From contig NZ_JABSOE010000020.1 in assembly GCF_013618865.1 (NCBI RefSeq), forward strand, positions 1 to 64,000: DNA of 64,000 nt, given 5' to 3'. Position numbers and translations under genes: made by a program. The stretch is from Phocaeicola faecicola. GTDB lineage: Bacteria > Bacteroidota > Bacteroidia > Bacteroidales > Bacteroidaceae. This document shows positions 49,189 through 58,587 of this stretch, piece by piece (position 1 is the stretch's first letter; every line of letters starts with the position of its first letter). Under the pieces are notes generated by a model. It saw nothing but the letters and a program-made list of their open reading frames with translations. It had not been told where the DNA came from and did no database searches.

Positions 49189-49300
49189 ATTCTTTGCTCC
49201 TCTTTCTTGGATAAAGGGAAACTCCGTATCAGGAAAACAACTCCTTATTTACCCTTTCCATTCTTCTCTTCGTCAATCCAAGAATCAGCGATTCAAACCC

Positions 49301-49341
49301 AATAATCAGCGCCGCGGATCATCCGGTTCACGGCGCTGATT
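49301..49341. repeat. Palindrome with AATCAGCGCCG core, related to 16536-16598
   Basis: AATCAGCGCCG (49304-49314) pairs perfectly with CGGCGCTGATT (49331-49341), with an additional CGGATCATCCG inside, and is followed by TTTTATTTG. The flank CAATAATCAGC is shared with the 16.5-kb element. It may terminate the MATE transcript. Confidence 0.7.
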
Positions 49342-49504
49342 TTTATTTGCACTTCTACGGATGAGTTTTCGTTTGCACTTCCGGCAAAGAATCCCCCGGC
49401 ATCTGCATAAAAAAGCCTCAGTCCCGCCCGGAAAACCCACGACGCAGCCTCCCCCTTTTGACGATTTTTCAATAAAAAATGTAGGTAAGCATCAGGTTTT
49501 ATTT

Positions 49505-49512
49505 TACCTTTG
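49505..49512 (+). promoter_or_regulatory. -7 element of pyrH
   Basis: TACCTTTG lies 26 bp before the pyrH ATG at 49539. No TTTG is at the correct -33 spacing. Confidence 0.55.
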
Positions 49513-49538
49513 TAAAAACATTTAAATAGAAAGGAATT

Positions 49539-50249
49539 ATGGCTAAATTCAAACGTATCTTGTTAAAACTCAGCGGTGAGAGCTTGATGGGAGAAAAAAA
49601 ATACGGTATCGACGAAAAACGTCTGGGAGAATATGCACAGCAGATTAAGGAAATACACGAAATGGGCGTACAGATCGGTATTGTTATCGGCGGTGGAAAC
49701 ATCTTCCGCGGACTGAGCGGTGCCGGTAAAGGATTCGACCGCGTAAAAGGTGACCAGATGGGTATGCTGGCAACCGTCATCAACAGCCTGGGACTCAGTT
49801 CGGCACTGGTGGCTGCGGGAGTAAAGGCACGCGTGCTGACTGCCATCCGCATGGAACCCATCGGTGAGTTCTATACCAAGTGGAAGGCTATCGAAGCCAT
49901 GGAAAACGGAGAGGTAGTCATCATGTCTGCCGGTACCGGTAATCCGTTCTTCACTACCGACACAGGTTCTTCTCTGCGAGGAATCGAAATCGAAGCCGAC
50001 GTGATGCTGAAGGGTACACGCGTAGACGGTATCTATACCGCCGACCCGGAAAAAGATCCTACCGCTACGAAGTTCGACGAGATTACCTACGACGAGGTAC
50101 TGGCACGCGGACTGAAGGTAATGGACCTGACAGCGACCTGCATGTGCAAGGAAAACAACCTGCCGATTATTGTATTCGACATGGATACGGTAGGCAACCT
50201 GAAAAAAGTAATGGCAGGAGAAAACATCGGTACACTGGTTCACAACTGA
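49539..50249 (+). CDS. pyrH: UMP kinase
   Basis: This 236-residue amino-acid-kinase-fold enzyme phosphorylates UMP to UDP for pyrimidine nucleotide supply; it functions as a hexamer. Motifs are KLSGESLMG, IGIVIGGGNIFRGL, FFTTDTGSSLRG and KGTRVDGIYTADPEKDP. It is alone in its unit, followed by a strong terminator convergent with ettA. The usual E. coli neighbours (frr, tsf) are not here. Confidence 0.97.
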   Translation: MAKFKRILLKLSGESLMGEKKYGIDEKRLGEYAQQIKEIHEMGVQIGIVIGGGNIFRGLSGAGKGFDRVKGDQMGMLATVINSLGLSSALVAAGVKARVLTAIRMEPIGEFYTKWKAIEAMENGEVVIMSAGTGNPFFTTDTGSSLRGIEIEADVMLKGTRVDGIYTADPEKDPTATKFDEITYDEVLARGLKVMDLTATCMCKENNLPIIVFDMDTVGNLKKVMAGENIGTLVHN

Positions 50250-50302
50250 TCCTATCGCCTGACGGCATACAGCCAGGCCCTTACCGACAGGGCCATCGCA
50301 TA

Positions 50303-50362
50303 AAAAAAACCGCCCTGCGGCACGAACGGCTCACTGTCCGTTCCTCCGCAAGGCGGTTTCCT
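50303..50362. terminator. Bidirectional terminator between pyrH and ettA
   Basis: AAACCGCC at 50307 onward pairs with GGCGGTTT (50352-50359), and the inner CGAACGG and CCGTTC parts also pair. A-rich on the left and T-rich on the right. Confidence 0.85.
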
Positions 50363-50392
50363 TTTATCTGAATACGTCCCTCAGACGGAGAA

Positions 50393-52081
50393 TCAATCCT
50401 CCATCAGCTTACGGTAACGTACGCGTTTCGGTTCTACATTGCCCATACGCTTCATCTTGTTCTCTTCGTACTCCGTATAAGACCCTTCGAAGAAGAACAC
50501 CTCACTGTTGCCTTCGAAAGCCAGGATGTGCGTACAGATACGGTCGAGGAACCAACGGTCGTGACTGATGACTACCGCACAGCCGGCGAAGTCTTCCAGA
50601 CCTTCTTCCAGTGCCCGCAGCGTATTTACGTCGATATCGTTGGTCGGCTCGTCGAGCAACAGCACGTTACCCTCTTCCTTCAGTGCCATGGCCAGGTGCA
50701 GACGGTTGCGTTCACCACCCGAAAGCATGCCACACAACTTCTCCTGATCGGAACCCGAGAAATTGAAACGGCTCAGGTAGGCACGCGCATTCACGTCGCG
50801 GTTGCCCATACGGATCAGGTCGTTGCCGCCACTGATTACCTGGTACACCGTCTTGTTCGGGTCAATATCCTTATGCTGCTGGTCCACATAGGCCACCTTT
50901 ACCGTTTCACCGACTTCAAATTCACCCTTGTCCACTGTTTCCAGTCCCATGATCAGGCGGAACAGCGTAGTCTTACCGGCACCGTTCGGACCGATGACTC
51001 CCACGATACCGTTAGGCGGCAACATGAAGTTCAGGTCATCAAAGAGCAGCTTGTCGCCATACGCCTTAGCCACATGCTTCGCCTCAATCACCTTATTACC
51101 CAAGCGCGGACCGTTCGGGATAAAGATTTCCAGTTTCTCTTCCTTCTCCTTCACATCCTCATTGAGCAACTTATCGTACGAATTCAGACGAGCCTTACCC
51201 TTGGCCTGACGCGCCTTCGGAGCCATGCGTACCCACTCCAACTCACGTTCCAGTGTCTTACGACGCTTGCTGGCCGTCTTTTCTTCCATTTCCATACGCT
51301 TGGTCTTCTGCTCCAGCCAGCTTGAGTAATTTCCCTTCCAAGGAATACCCTCGCCACGGTCGAGCTCCAGAATCCATCCGGCCACATGATCCAGGAAGTA
51401 ACGGTCGTGCGTCACGGCAATCACCGTACCCTCGTACTGCTGCAAATGCTGCTCCAGCCAGTCGATGCTTTCCGCATCCAGGTGGTTGGTCGGCTCGTCG
51501 AGCAACAGGATATCCGGTTTCTGCAACAGCAGGCGACACAGGGCCACACGACGGCGCTCACCTCCCGAAAGATTCTTCACCGGCTGGTCTTCGGGCGGAC
51601 AGCGCAACGCATCCATCGCACGCTCCAGCTTGCTGTCGAGGTTCCACGCATCCGTAGCATCGATGATATCCTGCAGTTCCGCCTGGCGGGCAAACAGCGC
51701 ATCCATCTTGTCCGGGTCTTCGTAATACTCCGGCAAACCGAATTTCTGGTTGATTTCCTCGTATTCAGCCAGCGTATCCACTACGTTCTGAACTCCTTCC
51801 ATTACCACTTCCTTCACCGTCTTGGTATCATCCAGATGAGGTTCCTGAGCCAGGTATCCGACGGAATATCCCGGAGAGAACACCACCTCTCCCTGGTAAT
51901 TCTTTTCCAGTCCGGCGATGATCTTCATCAAAGTTGACTTACCCGATCCGTTCAGACCGATAATACCGATCTTGGCTCCATAAAAGAAAGAAAGGTAGAT
52001 GTCTTTCAAGACCTGCTTGTTGTTTTGGAATGACTTGCTCACCCCAACCATCGAAAAGATAATCTTCTTGTCGTCTGCCAT
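50393..52081 (-). CDS. ettA: Energy-dependent translational throttle protein EttA (ABC-F)
   Basis: This 562-residue cytoplasmic ABC-F ATPase binds the ribosomal E site and adjusts translation to energy levels. It has two ATP-binding cassettes: first Walker A GLNGSGKST with LSGGERRRVALCRLLL, second GPNGAGKTT with LSGGERNRLHLAMAL. The DEPTNHLD and DEPTNDID signatures are intact. The inter-domain linker (~240-320) is rich in Lys/Arg/Glu. It is the last gene after the MFS transporter on the minus strand. Confidence 0.95.
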   Translation of the reverse strand: MADDKKIIFSMVGVSKSFQNNKQVLKDIYLSFFYGAKIGIIGLNGSGKSTLMKIIAGLEKNYQGEVVFSPGYSVGYLAQEPHLDDTKTVKEVVMEGVQNVVDTLAEYEEINQKFGLPEYYEDPDKMDALFARQAELQDIIDATDAWNLDSKLERAMDALRCPPEDQPVKNLSGGERRRVALCRLLLQKPDILLLDEPTNHLDAESIDWLEQHLQQYEGTVIAVTHDRYFLDHVAGWILELDRGEGIPWKGNYSSWLEQKTKRMEMEEKTASKRRKTLERELEWVRMAPKARQAKGKARLNSYDKLLNEDVKEKEEKLEIFIPNGPRLGNKVIEAKHVAKAYGDKLLFDDLNFMLPPNGIVGVIGPNGAGKTTLFRLIMGLETVDKGEFEVGETVKVAYVDQQHKDIDPNKTVYQVISGGNDLIRMGNRDVNARAYLSRFNFSGSDQEKLCGMLSGGERNRLHLAMALKEEGNVLLLDEPTNDIDVNTLRALEEGLEDFAGCAVVISHDRWFLDRICTHILAFEGNSEVFFFEGSYTEYEENKMKRMGNVEPKRVRYRKLMED

Positions 52082-52135
52082 ATTCTTTTATTTATTATAA
52101 AGTAAACAATTATTTTTTTCCTGCGTTCTGCCGCC

Positions 52136-53260
52136 TTAAGCCGGCAGATTTCTGGAGAAATAGCCATGTATGTACACCTGATAGAACAGAAATCCCAGTA
52201 TGCACACAGCCAGTGCCGGCATACAGGAAGACATTCCATGTACCTGACGGAAATAGACCGAAGCCAGGATGCCGCACATCATTCCTACCTGCCACAGCAG
52301 CTGATAGGTATGATAGCCGGTGCCCCGCTCACAATGCAGGGGAAGCAGGATCATCATCCGCAGGAACTGTCCCAGGGAGAATCCCATTCCCAGTCCCAGC
52401 AGGATACCGCTTCCGCACTCTCCCATGCTGTCAGGAACGTTCATCAATACCAGTACGCCTGCCACCGTCAGCAATTGCCCCAGCAGAATCTGCATCCGTC
52501 CGTTCATCGGGGCGGTAAACAGTTCACGGATAAACAGATATCCGATGAACCCACCCATTATACAAAGATAGAAAAAAATATTCGGATTTTCCACAAAGAG
52601 CATTCCCAAAACAAAAGGCACGCACAACATATTGATGCCGGGAAGCAAGGTGCGGAAAAGGATGAAACGGTCGAACGACAGAAGAGGCACGTTCAGGGGA
52701 GCCCGGAAGCACACCTCCACAAAAGAAATCAGCAATCCGGCTGTCACACAGCCACCTGCCGAAAAATACAAGAGATATTCCAGAGGGAAATAAGCATATC
52801 CCTGCAATCCCACAACCGATCCGGCCAGCAGCCCCAATATGCCACTCCAGGTAAACACCCGGTTGGCCGCATCCCTGCGGTTGCGCGGCGTCACATCAAT
52901 GGCCAGTGTACTTCCCGTCGCCATCAGCGCAATCCCCCACAACACTCCTTGCAGGATGCGGACCGCCGTCACCATCCAGAGCTGTGTGATATAAGGATAC
53001 AAAAGGGCCAGTATGCCCAGCAAGAAAATGCTGCGCATACAGACCTGCTTGCGACAAAAAGTATCTGTCAGATAATTATTGAAGGCTCCCGCAAGAAACA
53101 TCGAAAAGCCCGGCAGGACCGCAATGCCTGCCGCCTGCAAAGGCGTACACCCCCACTGCTGTTTCAGCCAGAAGTAAAAAAGCGGAAACAGCATGTATAC
53201 AGCCAAATGAAGCAAGAAATTCGATAGGGCTAATAAAGTAAAGTTCTTATTCCACAACAT
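52136..53260 (-). CDS. MFS transporter
   Basis: This 374-residue protein has about 11-12 hydrophobic helices and MFS features such as LTDTFCRKQVCMRS between helices two and three and AIDVTPRNRRDAANRVFTWSG in the middle of the first half. The substrate is not recognisable. It starts 17 bp after panB and so is probably co-transcribed with it, but no link to pantothenate is shown. It is slightly short for the family, which is usually about 390-450 residues. Confidence 0.88.
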   Translation of the reverse strand: MLWNKNFTLLALSNFLLHLAVYMLFPLFYFWLKQQWGCTPLQAAGIAVLPGFSMFLAGAFNNYLTDTFCRKQVCMRSIFLLGILALLYPYITQLWMVTAVRILQGVLWGIALMATGSTLAIDVTPRNRRDAANRVFTWSGILGLLAGSVVGLQGYAYFPLEYLLYFSAGGCVTAGLLISFVEVCFRAPLNVPLLSFDRFILFRTLLPGINMLCVPFVLGMLFVENPNIFFYLCIMGGFIGYLFIRELFTAPMNGRMQILLGQLLTVAGVLVLMNVPDSMGECGSGILLGLGMGFSLGQFLRMMILLPLHCERGTGYHTYQLLWQVGMMCGILASVYFRQVHGMSSCMPALAVCILGFLFYQVYIHGYFSRNLPA

Positions 53261-53277
53261 CGAACAAATGCTTTATA

Positions 53278-54099
53278 TCAATATTGCTCCGACTCATTGG
53301 GGAAATCACCCGATTTGACGTCGGTTACGTATTGTCCGATGGCATCGGTCATTACCGTATGCAGGTCTGCATAGCGGCGCAGGAAACGCGGACTGAACCC
53401 GTTGGTCATTCCCAGCATGTCTGCCACCACCAGTACCTGTCCGTCGACCGCACCTCCGGCACCGATTCCGATTACCGGTATGGTCAGTTCAGAAGCTACA
53501 CGCTTGGCCAGCTCTGCCGGAATTTTTTCCAGTACCAGGGCAAAGCAGCCTGCCTCTTCCAGCAAGTGTGCGTCACGGATCAGTTTTTCAGCCTCTTCTT
53601 CCCCCTTGGCACGCACTCCGTACGTTCCGTACTTGTTGATAGACTGCGGCATCAGTCCCAGGTGTCCCATTACCGGCATTCCGGCACCGATAATCAGACG
53701 CACAGTCTCGATGATCTCTTCCCCGCCTTCCAGCTTCAGGGCATCGGCACCTGTTTCCTTCATCATACGGATAGCATTTCTCACTCCGTCAAACGGATCG
53801 GCCTGATACGAACCGAATGGCATGTCAACCACCACCAGCGCACGCTTCACGCCTCTCATTACCGATTTTCCGTGATAAATCATCTGATCTATGGTAATAG
53901 GCAATGTCGTTACATTACCAGCCATGACATTCGAAGCCGAGTCGCCTACCAGGATGATGTCAACCCCCGCACCGTCCACAATCTGTGCAATGGTATAATC
54001 ATACGAAGTCAGCATTGAAATTTTTTCACCTCTCTCCTTCATTTCAATCAAACGGTGAGTCGTCACCTTACGTGCGTCACCCGAAAGATATCCAGCCAT
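53278..54099 (-). CDS. panB: 3-methyl-2-oxobutanoate hydroxymethyltransferase (PanB)
   Basis: This 273-residue enzyme makes ketopantoate for pantothenate/CoA synthesis using methylenetetrahydrofolate. Family motifs: [20 protein letters not shown] (substrate/metal site), [21 protein letters not shown], and [13 protein letters not shown] near the C terminus. panC and panD are not in this window. It is transcribed from a promoter that lies at the 3' end of the HAD phosphatase gene. Confidence 0.97.
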   Translation of the reverse strand: MAGYLSGDARKVTTHRLIEMKERGEKISMLTSYDYTIAQIVDGAGVDIILVGDSASNVMAGNVTTLPITIDQMIYHGKSVMRGVKRALVVVDMPFGSYQADPFDGVRNAIRMMKETGADALKLEGGEEIIETVRLIIGAGMPVMGHLGLMPQSINKYGTYGVRAKGEEEAEKLIRDAHLLEEAGCFALVLEKIPAELAKRVASELTIPVIGIGAGGAVDGQVLVVADMLGMTNGFSPRFLRRYADLHTVMTDAIGQYVTDVKSGDFPNESEQY

Positions 54100-54197
54100 A
54101 ATTCTGCTTATTTTTCTGTTAATAAAACAGAAGCTATTTTCCGATCACTCCGTCCATAGCTTCCTCGTTGTAAATAAAATCATTTTCAAAAACTTGG

Positions 54198-54229
54198 CAA
54201 AATTAGTGGATTCCGCTGAGTTATGCAAG
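54198..54229 (-). promoter_or_regulatory. panB promoter
   Basis: On the minus strand CTTG (54229-54226), a 20-bp spacer and TAATTTTG (54205-54198) lie about 95 bp upstream of the panB start. The leader has inverted repeats TTCTGTT/AACAGAA and GAAGCTAT/ATAGCTTC. Confidence 0.6.
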
Positions 54230-54874
54230 CAGAGCCGCCATCTTCTCAAAAGAGTAATGCCGGAAATCGGGAATTACCTCCTTGCAGAAAGGACGTATTG
54301 CCGCTTCGGGATTGGTAGTAGCCAGTCCCACCACCGTCATGCCGGCCGCATTGCCTGCCTGAAGCCCATGAAAAGAATCCTCGAACACCACGCAGCGGTC
54401 AGGATGCACCTGCAGTTGTTCGGCCCCCAGCAGGAAGCAGTCGGGCGCAGGTTTGGAGCGGGTAAAGCATTCGGCAGTCAGTATCCGGTCGGTCAGCGTA
54501 TGCAACTCAGGATGCACCGCAAAGACCTTCTCCATTTTCGCCGCATTGGAACTGGTTACGATGGCCGTCGCCACCCCGTTCCGGCGCAGGTCGTGTATGA
54601 ATTCCACCACTCCCGGCACATACTCATACTGCATATGCTTCTCAAACCGGTTCAGTTCGTCGGTAATTGCAGGAATGTCCTCCTTCCGGTCTGCAAAGTA
54701 TTTCTCATAAATCTGGGTCAGCGTCTGTCCCTTGATTACCCGGCCGAAATCCGGAATACCCATGTCATATTTTTTACCAATTTCTTCCCAAAACCACGTA
54801 TACTGTGTTTCGGTATCCATCACCACTCCGTCGAAATCGAACAAAGCGGCACATTGCCTGTGTAAATGCTCCAT
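54221..54874 (-). CDS. HAD-family phosphatase (beta-phosphoglucomutase-like)
   Basis: This 217-residue haloacid-dehalogenase-type hydrolase has motif I LFDFDGVVMDTE (nucleophile Asp13, Asp15), a helical cap domain, motif II IVTSSNAAK, a Lys in the RSKPAPDCFL region and motif IV VFEDSFHGLQAGNAAG. Such proteins dephosphorylate small sugar phosphates or isomerise them; the substrate is not known. It stands between panB and the zupT region; its own promoter was not identified. Confidence 0.9.
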   Translation of the reverse strand: MEHLHRQCAALFDFDGVVMDTETQYTWFWEEIGKKYDMGIPDFGRVIKGQTLTQIYEKYFADRKEDIPAITDELNRFEKHMQYEYVPGVVEFIHDLRRNGVATAIVTSSNAAKMEKVFAVHPELHTLTDRILTAECFTRSKPAPDCFLLGAEQLQVHPDRCVVFEDSFHGLQAGNAAGMTVVGLATTNPEAAIRPFCKEVIPDFRHYSFEKMAALLA

Positions 54875-55267
54875 TGAAAATCAAAATGAATTATTGAATA
54901 AGACTTTGTAAATACAAAAGTCCGAAATATCCGGACATTCTCCTAACATTTAAGCGTTTTATTTCAGAAAAACCGGTTTTCTCCCCTCTCCCAAGGCCCG
55001 CTTTTACAAAATGATTTCACCCGGGCAGCCCGACAGACCAGCATAAAAAAAGACTGCATCGCAGTTGTGCGACACAGGCAAAATAAGCCCAGCCTGTGCC
55101 ATCCCTGAAGCGCCACCCAAAAAAAGGGCCGATTCCATATGGAACCAGCCCTTTTCTGCTTAAAAAATTTGATCTATATATAACCATAAAAACAAAGCGA
55201 TTTCACTACTGAAACAATCCCGCTTTCTCCTTCCGTACCTTTGCGATTGTCCCCTCCCGCGAAGGAA
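54875..55267. other. 393-base gene-free stretch
   Basis: I see no supported gene. It contains the zupT terminator (55119-55157) and an imperfect repeat, GACTTTGTA/ACAAAAGTC, near 54902-54922 upstream of the HAD gene. Short frames here lack a plausible start or conserved motif. Confidence 0.6.
55119..55157 (-). terminator. zupT terminator
   Basis: AAAAGGGC (55122-55129) pairs with GCCCTTTT (55148-55155), with an inner TTCCATATGGAA palindrome; the minus strand ends in a T-run (55125-55119). Confidence 0.8.
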
Positions 55268-56062
55268 TTACAGCAGCAGGAGACTGATGGCCATGACAGC
55301 CATGCCCAGTACCACACCCAATACTCCCAGGTGATGATGTCCGTACCGTTCCGTTCCCGGAAGCAACTCATCGAAGGAAATATAAATCATGATACCCGAT
55401 ACGAAAGCCAGCAGCCAGGCATTCAATGCCGGTGTCCAGAAAGGCAAGAGGAAGAGCACTCCCACCAAGGCACCCACCGGTTCCGCCATCCCCGAAAGGA
55501 AAGAATACCAGAACGCCTTCCGCCGGCTTCCGGTAGCATGATAAATAGGTACGGAAACCGCAATTCCCTCGGGAATGTTGTGAATGGCAATGGCCAGCAC
55601 AATCGGGAGCGCAATGTCCAGACTCGTCAGTGCCGATGCAAAAGTAGCCAGTCCCTCCGGGAAATTATGGATTCCGATGGCCAGCGCCATCATTATCCCG
55701 GTACGCTTCAGACTCTTTTTCGGAAGATCGGAATCCTCCAGATGCATCTCATGAGGGTTTTCATCTTCCGGCACCAGACGGTCGATCAGCGCAATCAGTC
55801 CGATTCCGGAGAAGAACGCAAGCAACATATACACATTGGCCAACTTCGGAGCATGCTGTTCGGAAAACAGGTGAAGCGATTCCGGCATCAGCTCCATAAA
55901 CGACACATAAATCATGACTCCTGCCGAGAGTCCCAATGCCGCCGAAAGAAAACGCGTATTGGTCCGCTTGGCAAAAAAAGCGATAAGACTACCGATTCCG
56001 GTAGAAAGTCCTGCCACCATGGTAAGCAGGAAAGCAATTATTATTTCCTGATTGGTCATCAT
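55268..56062 (-). CDS. zupT: ZIP family zinc transporter
   Basis: This 264-residue inner-membrane protein has eight hydrophobic helices with the ZIP metal-binding helices HNFPEGLATF and HNIPEGIAV. It imports Zn2+ and possibly other divalent ions, as in ZupT. A near-consensus promoter (TTTA, 20-bp spacer, TATCTTTA, 56125-56094) lies upstream. It is followed by its own terminator, and no Zur-like operator could be identified by eye. Confidence 0.92.
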   Translation of the reverse strand: MMTNQEIIIAFLLTMVAGLSTGIGSLIAFFAKRTNTRFLSAALGLSAGVMIYVSFMELMPESLHLFSEQHAPKLANVYMLLAFFSGIGLIALIDRLVPEDENPHEMHLEDSDLPKKSLKRTGIMMALAIGIHNFPEGLATFASALTSLDIALPIVLAIAIHNIPEGIAVSVPIYHATGSRRKAFWYSFLSGMAEPVGALVGVLFLLPFWTPALNAWLLAFVSGIMIYISFDELLPGTERYGHHHLGVLGVVLGMAVMAISLLLL

Positions 56063-56174
56063 CCTCTTAATATTTATAATTTATTTTATTTTGTAAAGAT
56101 AACAATTTTATATTTAATTACTAAAACAATCGCAGAGAAAGTGACAAACGGACGTTCAATTCCTGGAAATCCCA

Positions 56175-56267
56175 CTAAAAGGTTCCGGGAATCCTCCTAT
56201 GCTTCAAGTTTTTCGAGAGAAACGATACAAATACACAGATTACAGACAGTAAGATAAAAACGACCGT
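56175..56267 (-). pseudogene. Possible remnant of the radical SAM partner gene
   Basis: Beginning about 34 bp after the radical SAM stop, a frame reads (ACG start) VVFILLSVICVF then VSFLSKNLKHRRIPG and a TAG stop. This vaguely resembles the N terminus of the TIGR03915-type partner protein (a pattern like VFIYD.TF.GLL..VFDSF..K.FP). Most of the partner is missing. The resemblance is weak and the remnant is speculative. Confidence 0.2.
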
Positions 56268-56300
56268 GGACAGCTACCCTTCCCGATACCCCCGTAGCGG

Positions 56301-57566
56301 TCAAGGCTCAAAATCGAAAGACAACTGACGGTCGTCCTCCTTCTTTCTTCCCGAAGCCGGCAGAAGCAGTTTTCGTACCCCCATCGGACCCAATTCGTGA
56401 ATGGTATGCTCCGGCAGTTCATGACAAGTAATGAAAAAGCGGGCCTTCTTCATAACAACCCCCATTTTCTTGAGTTCATAAAAGCCGACGCGCGAGAAGC
56501 GGCGCGAAGCCACAATAATCCGTGCCGATTTCACCCCGATACCCGGTACGCGGAGCAACATCTCATAATCGGCCGTATTGACATTGACCGGGAAAAACTC
56601 CGGATGACGGAGGGCCCATGACAACTTCGGATCAATTTCCAGGTCGAGGTCGGGCGTCTGACTGTCGACCAGTTCCTCCACCTTAAACTGATAAAAGCGC
56701 AGCAGCCAGTCGGCCTGGTACAAACGGTTCTCACGCACCAGCGGCGGCTGTTTCAGCATCGGAAGACGCTTGTCGTAGGTATTGACAGCCACGTATCCCG
56801 AATAATACACACGTTTCATGGTAGACCGAGCATAGAGCGAGGAAGACACGTTCAGGATATCCCGGTCGGTTTCGGCAGTAGCCCCTACAATCATCTGCGT
56901 ACTCTGTCCTGCCGGTGCAAAACGGGGAGCCCTTCGGAAGCGGCGACGGTCCTCCCGGTTCTCATCCACCCCCTGCTGGATATAGCGCATCGGCAGATAC
57001 ACACTCTGGTGGTCCTTTTCAGGAGCCAGCCGTTTCAGGTTCTCCTCGGTAGGAATCTCCAGGTTCACGCTCAGACGGTCGGCATAGAGTCCCGCCTGAC
57101 GCACCAGTTCCTCGCTGGCACCGGGAATGCTCTTAAGGTGAATATAACCGTTGAAACGATGCACCACCCGCAGGTCGTGTGCCACCCTCACCAGTCTCTC
57201 CATGGTATAATCGGGGTTGCGCACCACTCCGGAACTCAGAAAGAGCCCTTCGATGTAGTTTCTCCGGTAAAACTCAATGGTCAGCTCCACCAGTTCACTG
57301 ACCGAGAAAGTCGCCCGTGGAATATCGTTACTGATGCGGTTGATACAATACGCACAGTCATAGATGCAATAATTGGTCAGCATGATTTTCAGCAGCGAGA
57401 TACAGCGGCCGTCCTCCGAAAAACTGTGACAGATCCCATAGCCGCCTACGGTATTGCCGATACCTCCCTTCGTATTGCGTCTCACCGTACCGCTCGATGC
57501 ACACGACACATCATATTTGGCCGACTCGGCCAGCACCTTCAGTTTTTCCAACACTTTCTCGTCCAT
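56301..57566 (-). CDS. Putative DNA modification/repair radical SAM protein
   Basis: This 421-residue protein has the radical SAM Cys motif NYCIYDCAYC (Cys67, 71, 74) for the [4Fe-4S] cluster, and a C-terminal helix-hairpin-helix, LLRVPGIGVKSARIIVASRR, for DNA or RNA contact. This is the TIGR03916-type protein. Elsewhere it is usually paired with a TIGR03915 uracil-DNA-glycosylase-fold protein; an intact partner is not found within this window. The minus-strand promoter (57602-57633) is near consensus. Confidence 0.93.
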   Translation of the reverse strand: MDEKVLEKLKVLAESAKYDVSCASSGTVRRNTKGGIGNTVGGYGICHSFSEDGRCISLLKIMLTNYCIYDCAYCINRISNDIPRATFSVSELVELTIEFYRRNYIEGLFLSSGVVRNPDYTMERLVRVAHDLRVVHRFNGYIHLKSIPGASEELVRQAGLYADRLSVNLEIPTEENLKRLAPEKDHQSVYLPMRYIQQGVDENREDRRRFRRAPRFAPAGQSTQMIVGATAETDRDILNVSSSLYARSTMKRVYYSGYVAVNTYDKRLPMLKQPPLVRENRLYQADWLLRFYQFKVEELVDSQTPDLDLEIDPKLSWALRHPEFFPVNVNTADYEMLLRVPGIGVKSARIIVASRRFSRVGFYELKKMGVVMKKARFFITCHELPEHTIHELGPMGVRKLLLPASGRKKEDDRQLSFDFEP

Positions 57567-57601
57567 TGTACTCTTGCTTTTTATCCCCTGTGGGGCGAGT
57601 C

Positions 57602-57633
57602 AAAAATAGACAGACTTTCATTTACCTGCAAGC
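57602..57633 (-). promoter_or_regulatory. Promoter of the radical SAM gene
   Basis: On the minus strand CTTG (57633-57630), a 20-bp spacer and TATTTTTG (57609-57602), 35 bp upstream of the ATG at 57566. Confidence 0.65.
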
Positions 57634-57653
57634 ATTCCTGAAAAATTTATTGT

Positions 57654-57661
57654 ATCTTTGC
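57654..57661 (+). promoter_or_regulatory. -7 element of the DMT transporter gene
   Basis: TATCTTTG lies 23 bp before the ATG at 57685, divergent from the radical SAM gene. No -33 TTTG is seen. Confidence 0.5.
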
Positions 57662-57684
57662 AGGCATTTTAAAAAATTCGTATC

Positions 57685-58587
57685 ATGTGGTTATTACTGG
57701 CTTTCTGCTCGGCTGCCCTTTTGGGATTTTATGACGTATTCAAGAAAAAATCATTGGTCAACAACGCGGTACTTCCGGTACTGGGACTCAACACCCTGTT
57801 CTCCAGTCTGATATTCCTTCCGCTGATTCTGATTTCGCATTTCCGTCCGGAACTCTTGCAGGACACCCTCTTTTTCGTTCCTGACACCGGAGGATGGGAA
57901 GTACATAAATTCATCCTGCTGAAATCGCTGATTGTCCTGTCGTCGTGGGTACTGGGATATTTCGGCATGAAACACCTGCCCCTTACCCTGGTAGGCCCTA
58001 TCAATGCCACCCGCCCTGTCATGACCCTGGTGGGAGCCCTTCTCATCTTCGGTGAACGACTGAACCTGTATCAGTGGATCGGTGTGCTGATGGCCATTCT
58101 GTCCTTCTTCATGTTGAGCCGTTCGGGCAAAAAAGAAGGAATCGACTTTACGCACAACCGCTGGATATGGTTCATCATACTGGCCGCCGTACTGGGTGCC
58201 GCCAGCGGACTGTACGACAAATACCTGATGGGAAAATTCAACAACATGGTCATCCAGTCGTGGTACAATATCTACCAGTTGTTTATCATGGGCGGCGTCC
58301 TGCTGATGCTGTGGCTTCCCAAGCGCAAGACCACGACCCCGTTCCACTGGAGCTGGTGCATCATCCTGATTTCCATCTTCCTGTCGGCAGCCGACTTTGT
58401 GTATTTCTATGCCCTGAGCATGGAAGACTCCATGATTTCCATCGTATCAATGGTACGGCGAGGCAGTGTAGTGGTATCCTTCCTTTTCGGTGCCCTGATT
58501 TTCCGTGAAAAGAACATGAAGAGCAAGGCCATCGACCTGGTGCTGGTGCTGATCGGTATGTTCTTCCTGTACCTGGGAAGCCGGTAA
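57685..58587 (+). CDS. EamA/DMT family transporter
   Basis: This 300-residue protein has about ten hydrophobic helices in two repeated halves, with EamA signatures such as LVGPINATRPVMTLVGALLI near the end of the first half and SIVSMVRRGSVVVSFLFGAL near the end of the second. DMT transporters move metabolites such as amino acids or sugars; the substrate is unknown. It is a single-gene unit followed by 189 bp of intergenic sequence. Confidence 0.9.
   Translation: MWLLLAFCSAALLGFYDVFKKKSLVNNAVLPVLGLNTLFSSLIFLPLILISHFRPELLQDTLFFVPDTGGWEVHKFILLKSLIVLSSWVLGYFGMKHLPLTLVGPINATRPVMTLVGALLIFGERLNLYQWIGVLMAILSFFMLSRSGKKEGIDFTHNRWIWFIILAAVLGAASGLYDKYLMGKFNNMVIQSWYNIYQLFIMGGVLLMLWLPKRKTTTPFHWSWCIILISIFLSAADFVYFYALSMEDSMISIVSMVRRGSVVVSFLFGALIFREKNMKSKAIDLVLVLIGMFFLYLGSR

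Larger units (their letters stand above)
49189..49538. other. 350-base gene-free stretch before pyrH
   Basis: I see no gene. It holds the palindrome at 49301-49341 related to 16536-16598, and the pyrH -7 element at 49505-49512. The end of the MATE gene is not followed closely by a conventional T-run terminator. Confidence 0.6.
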
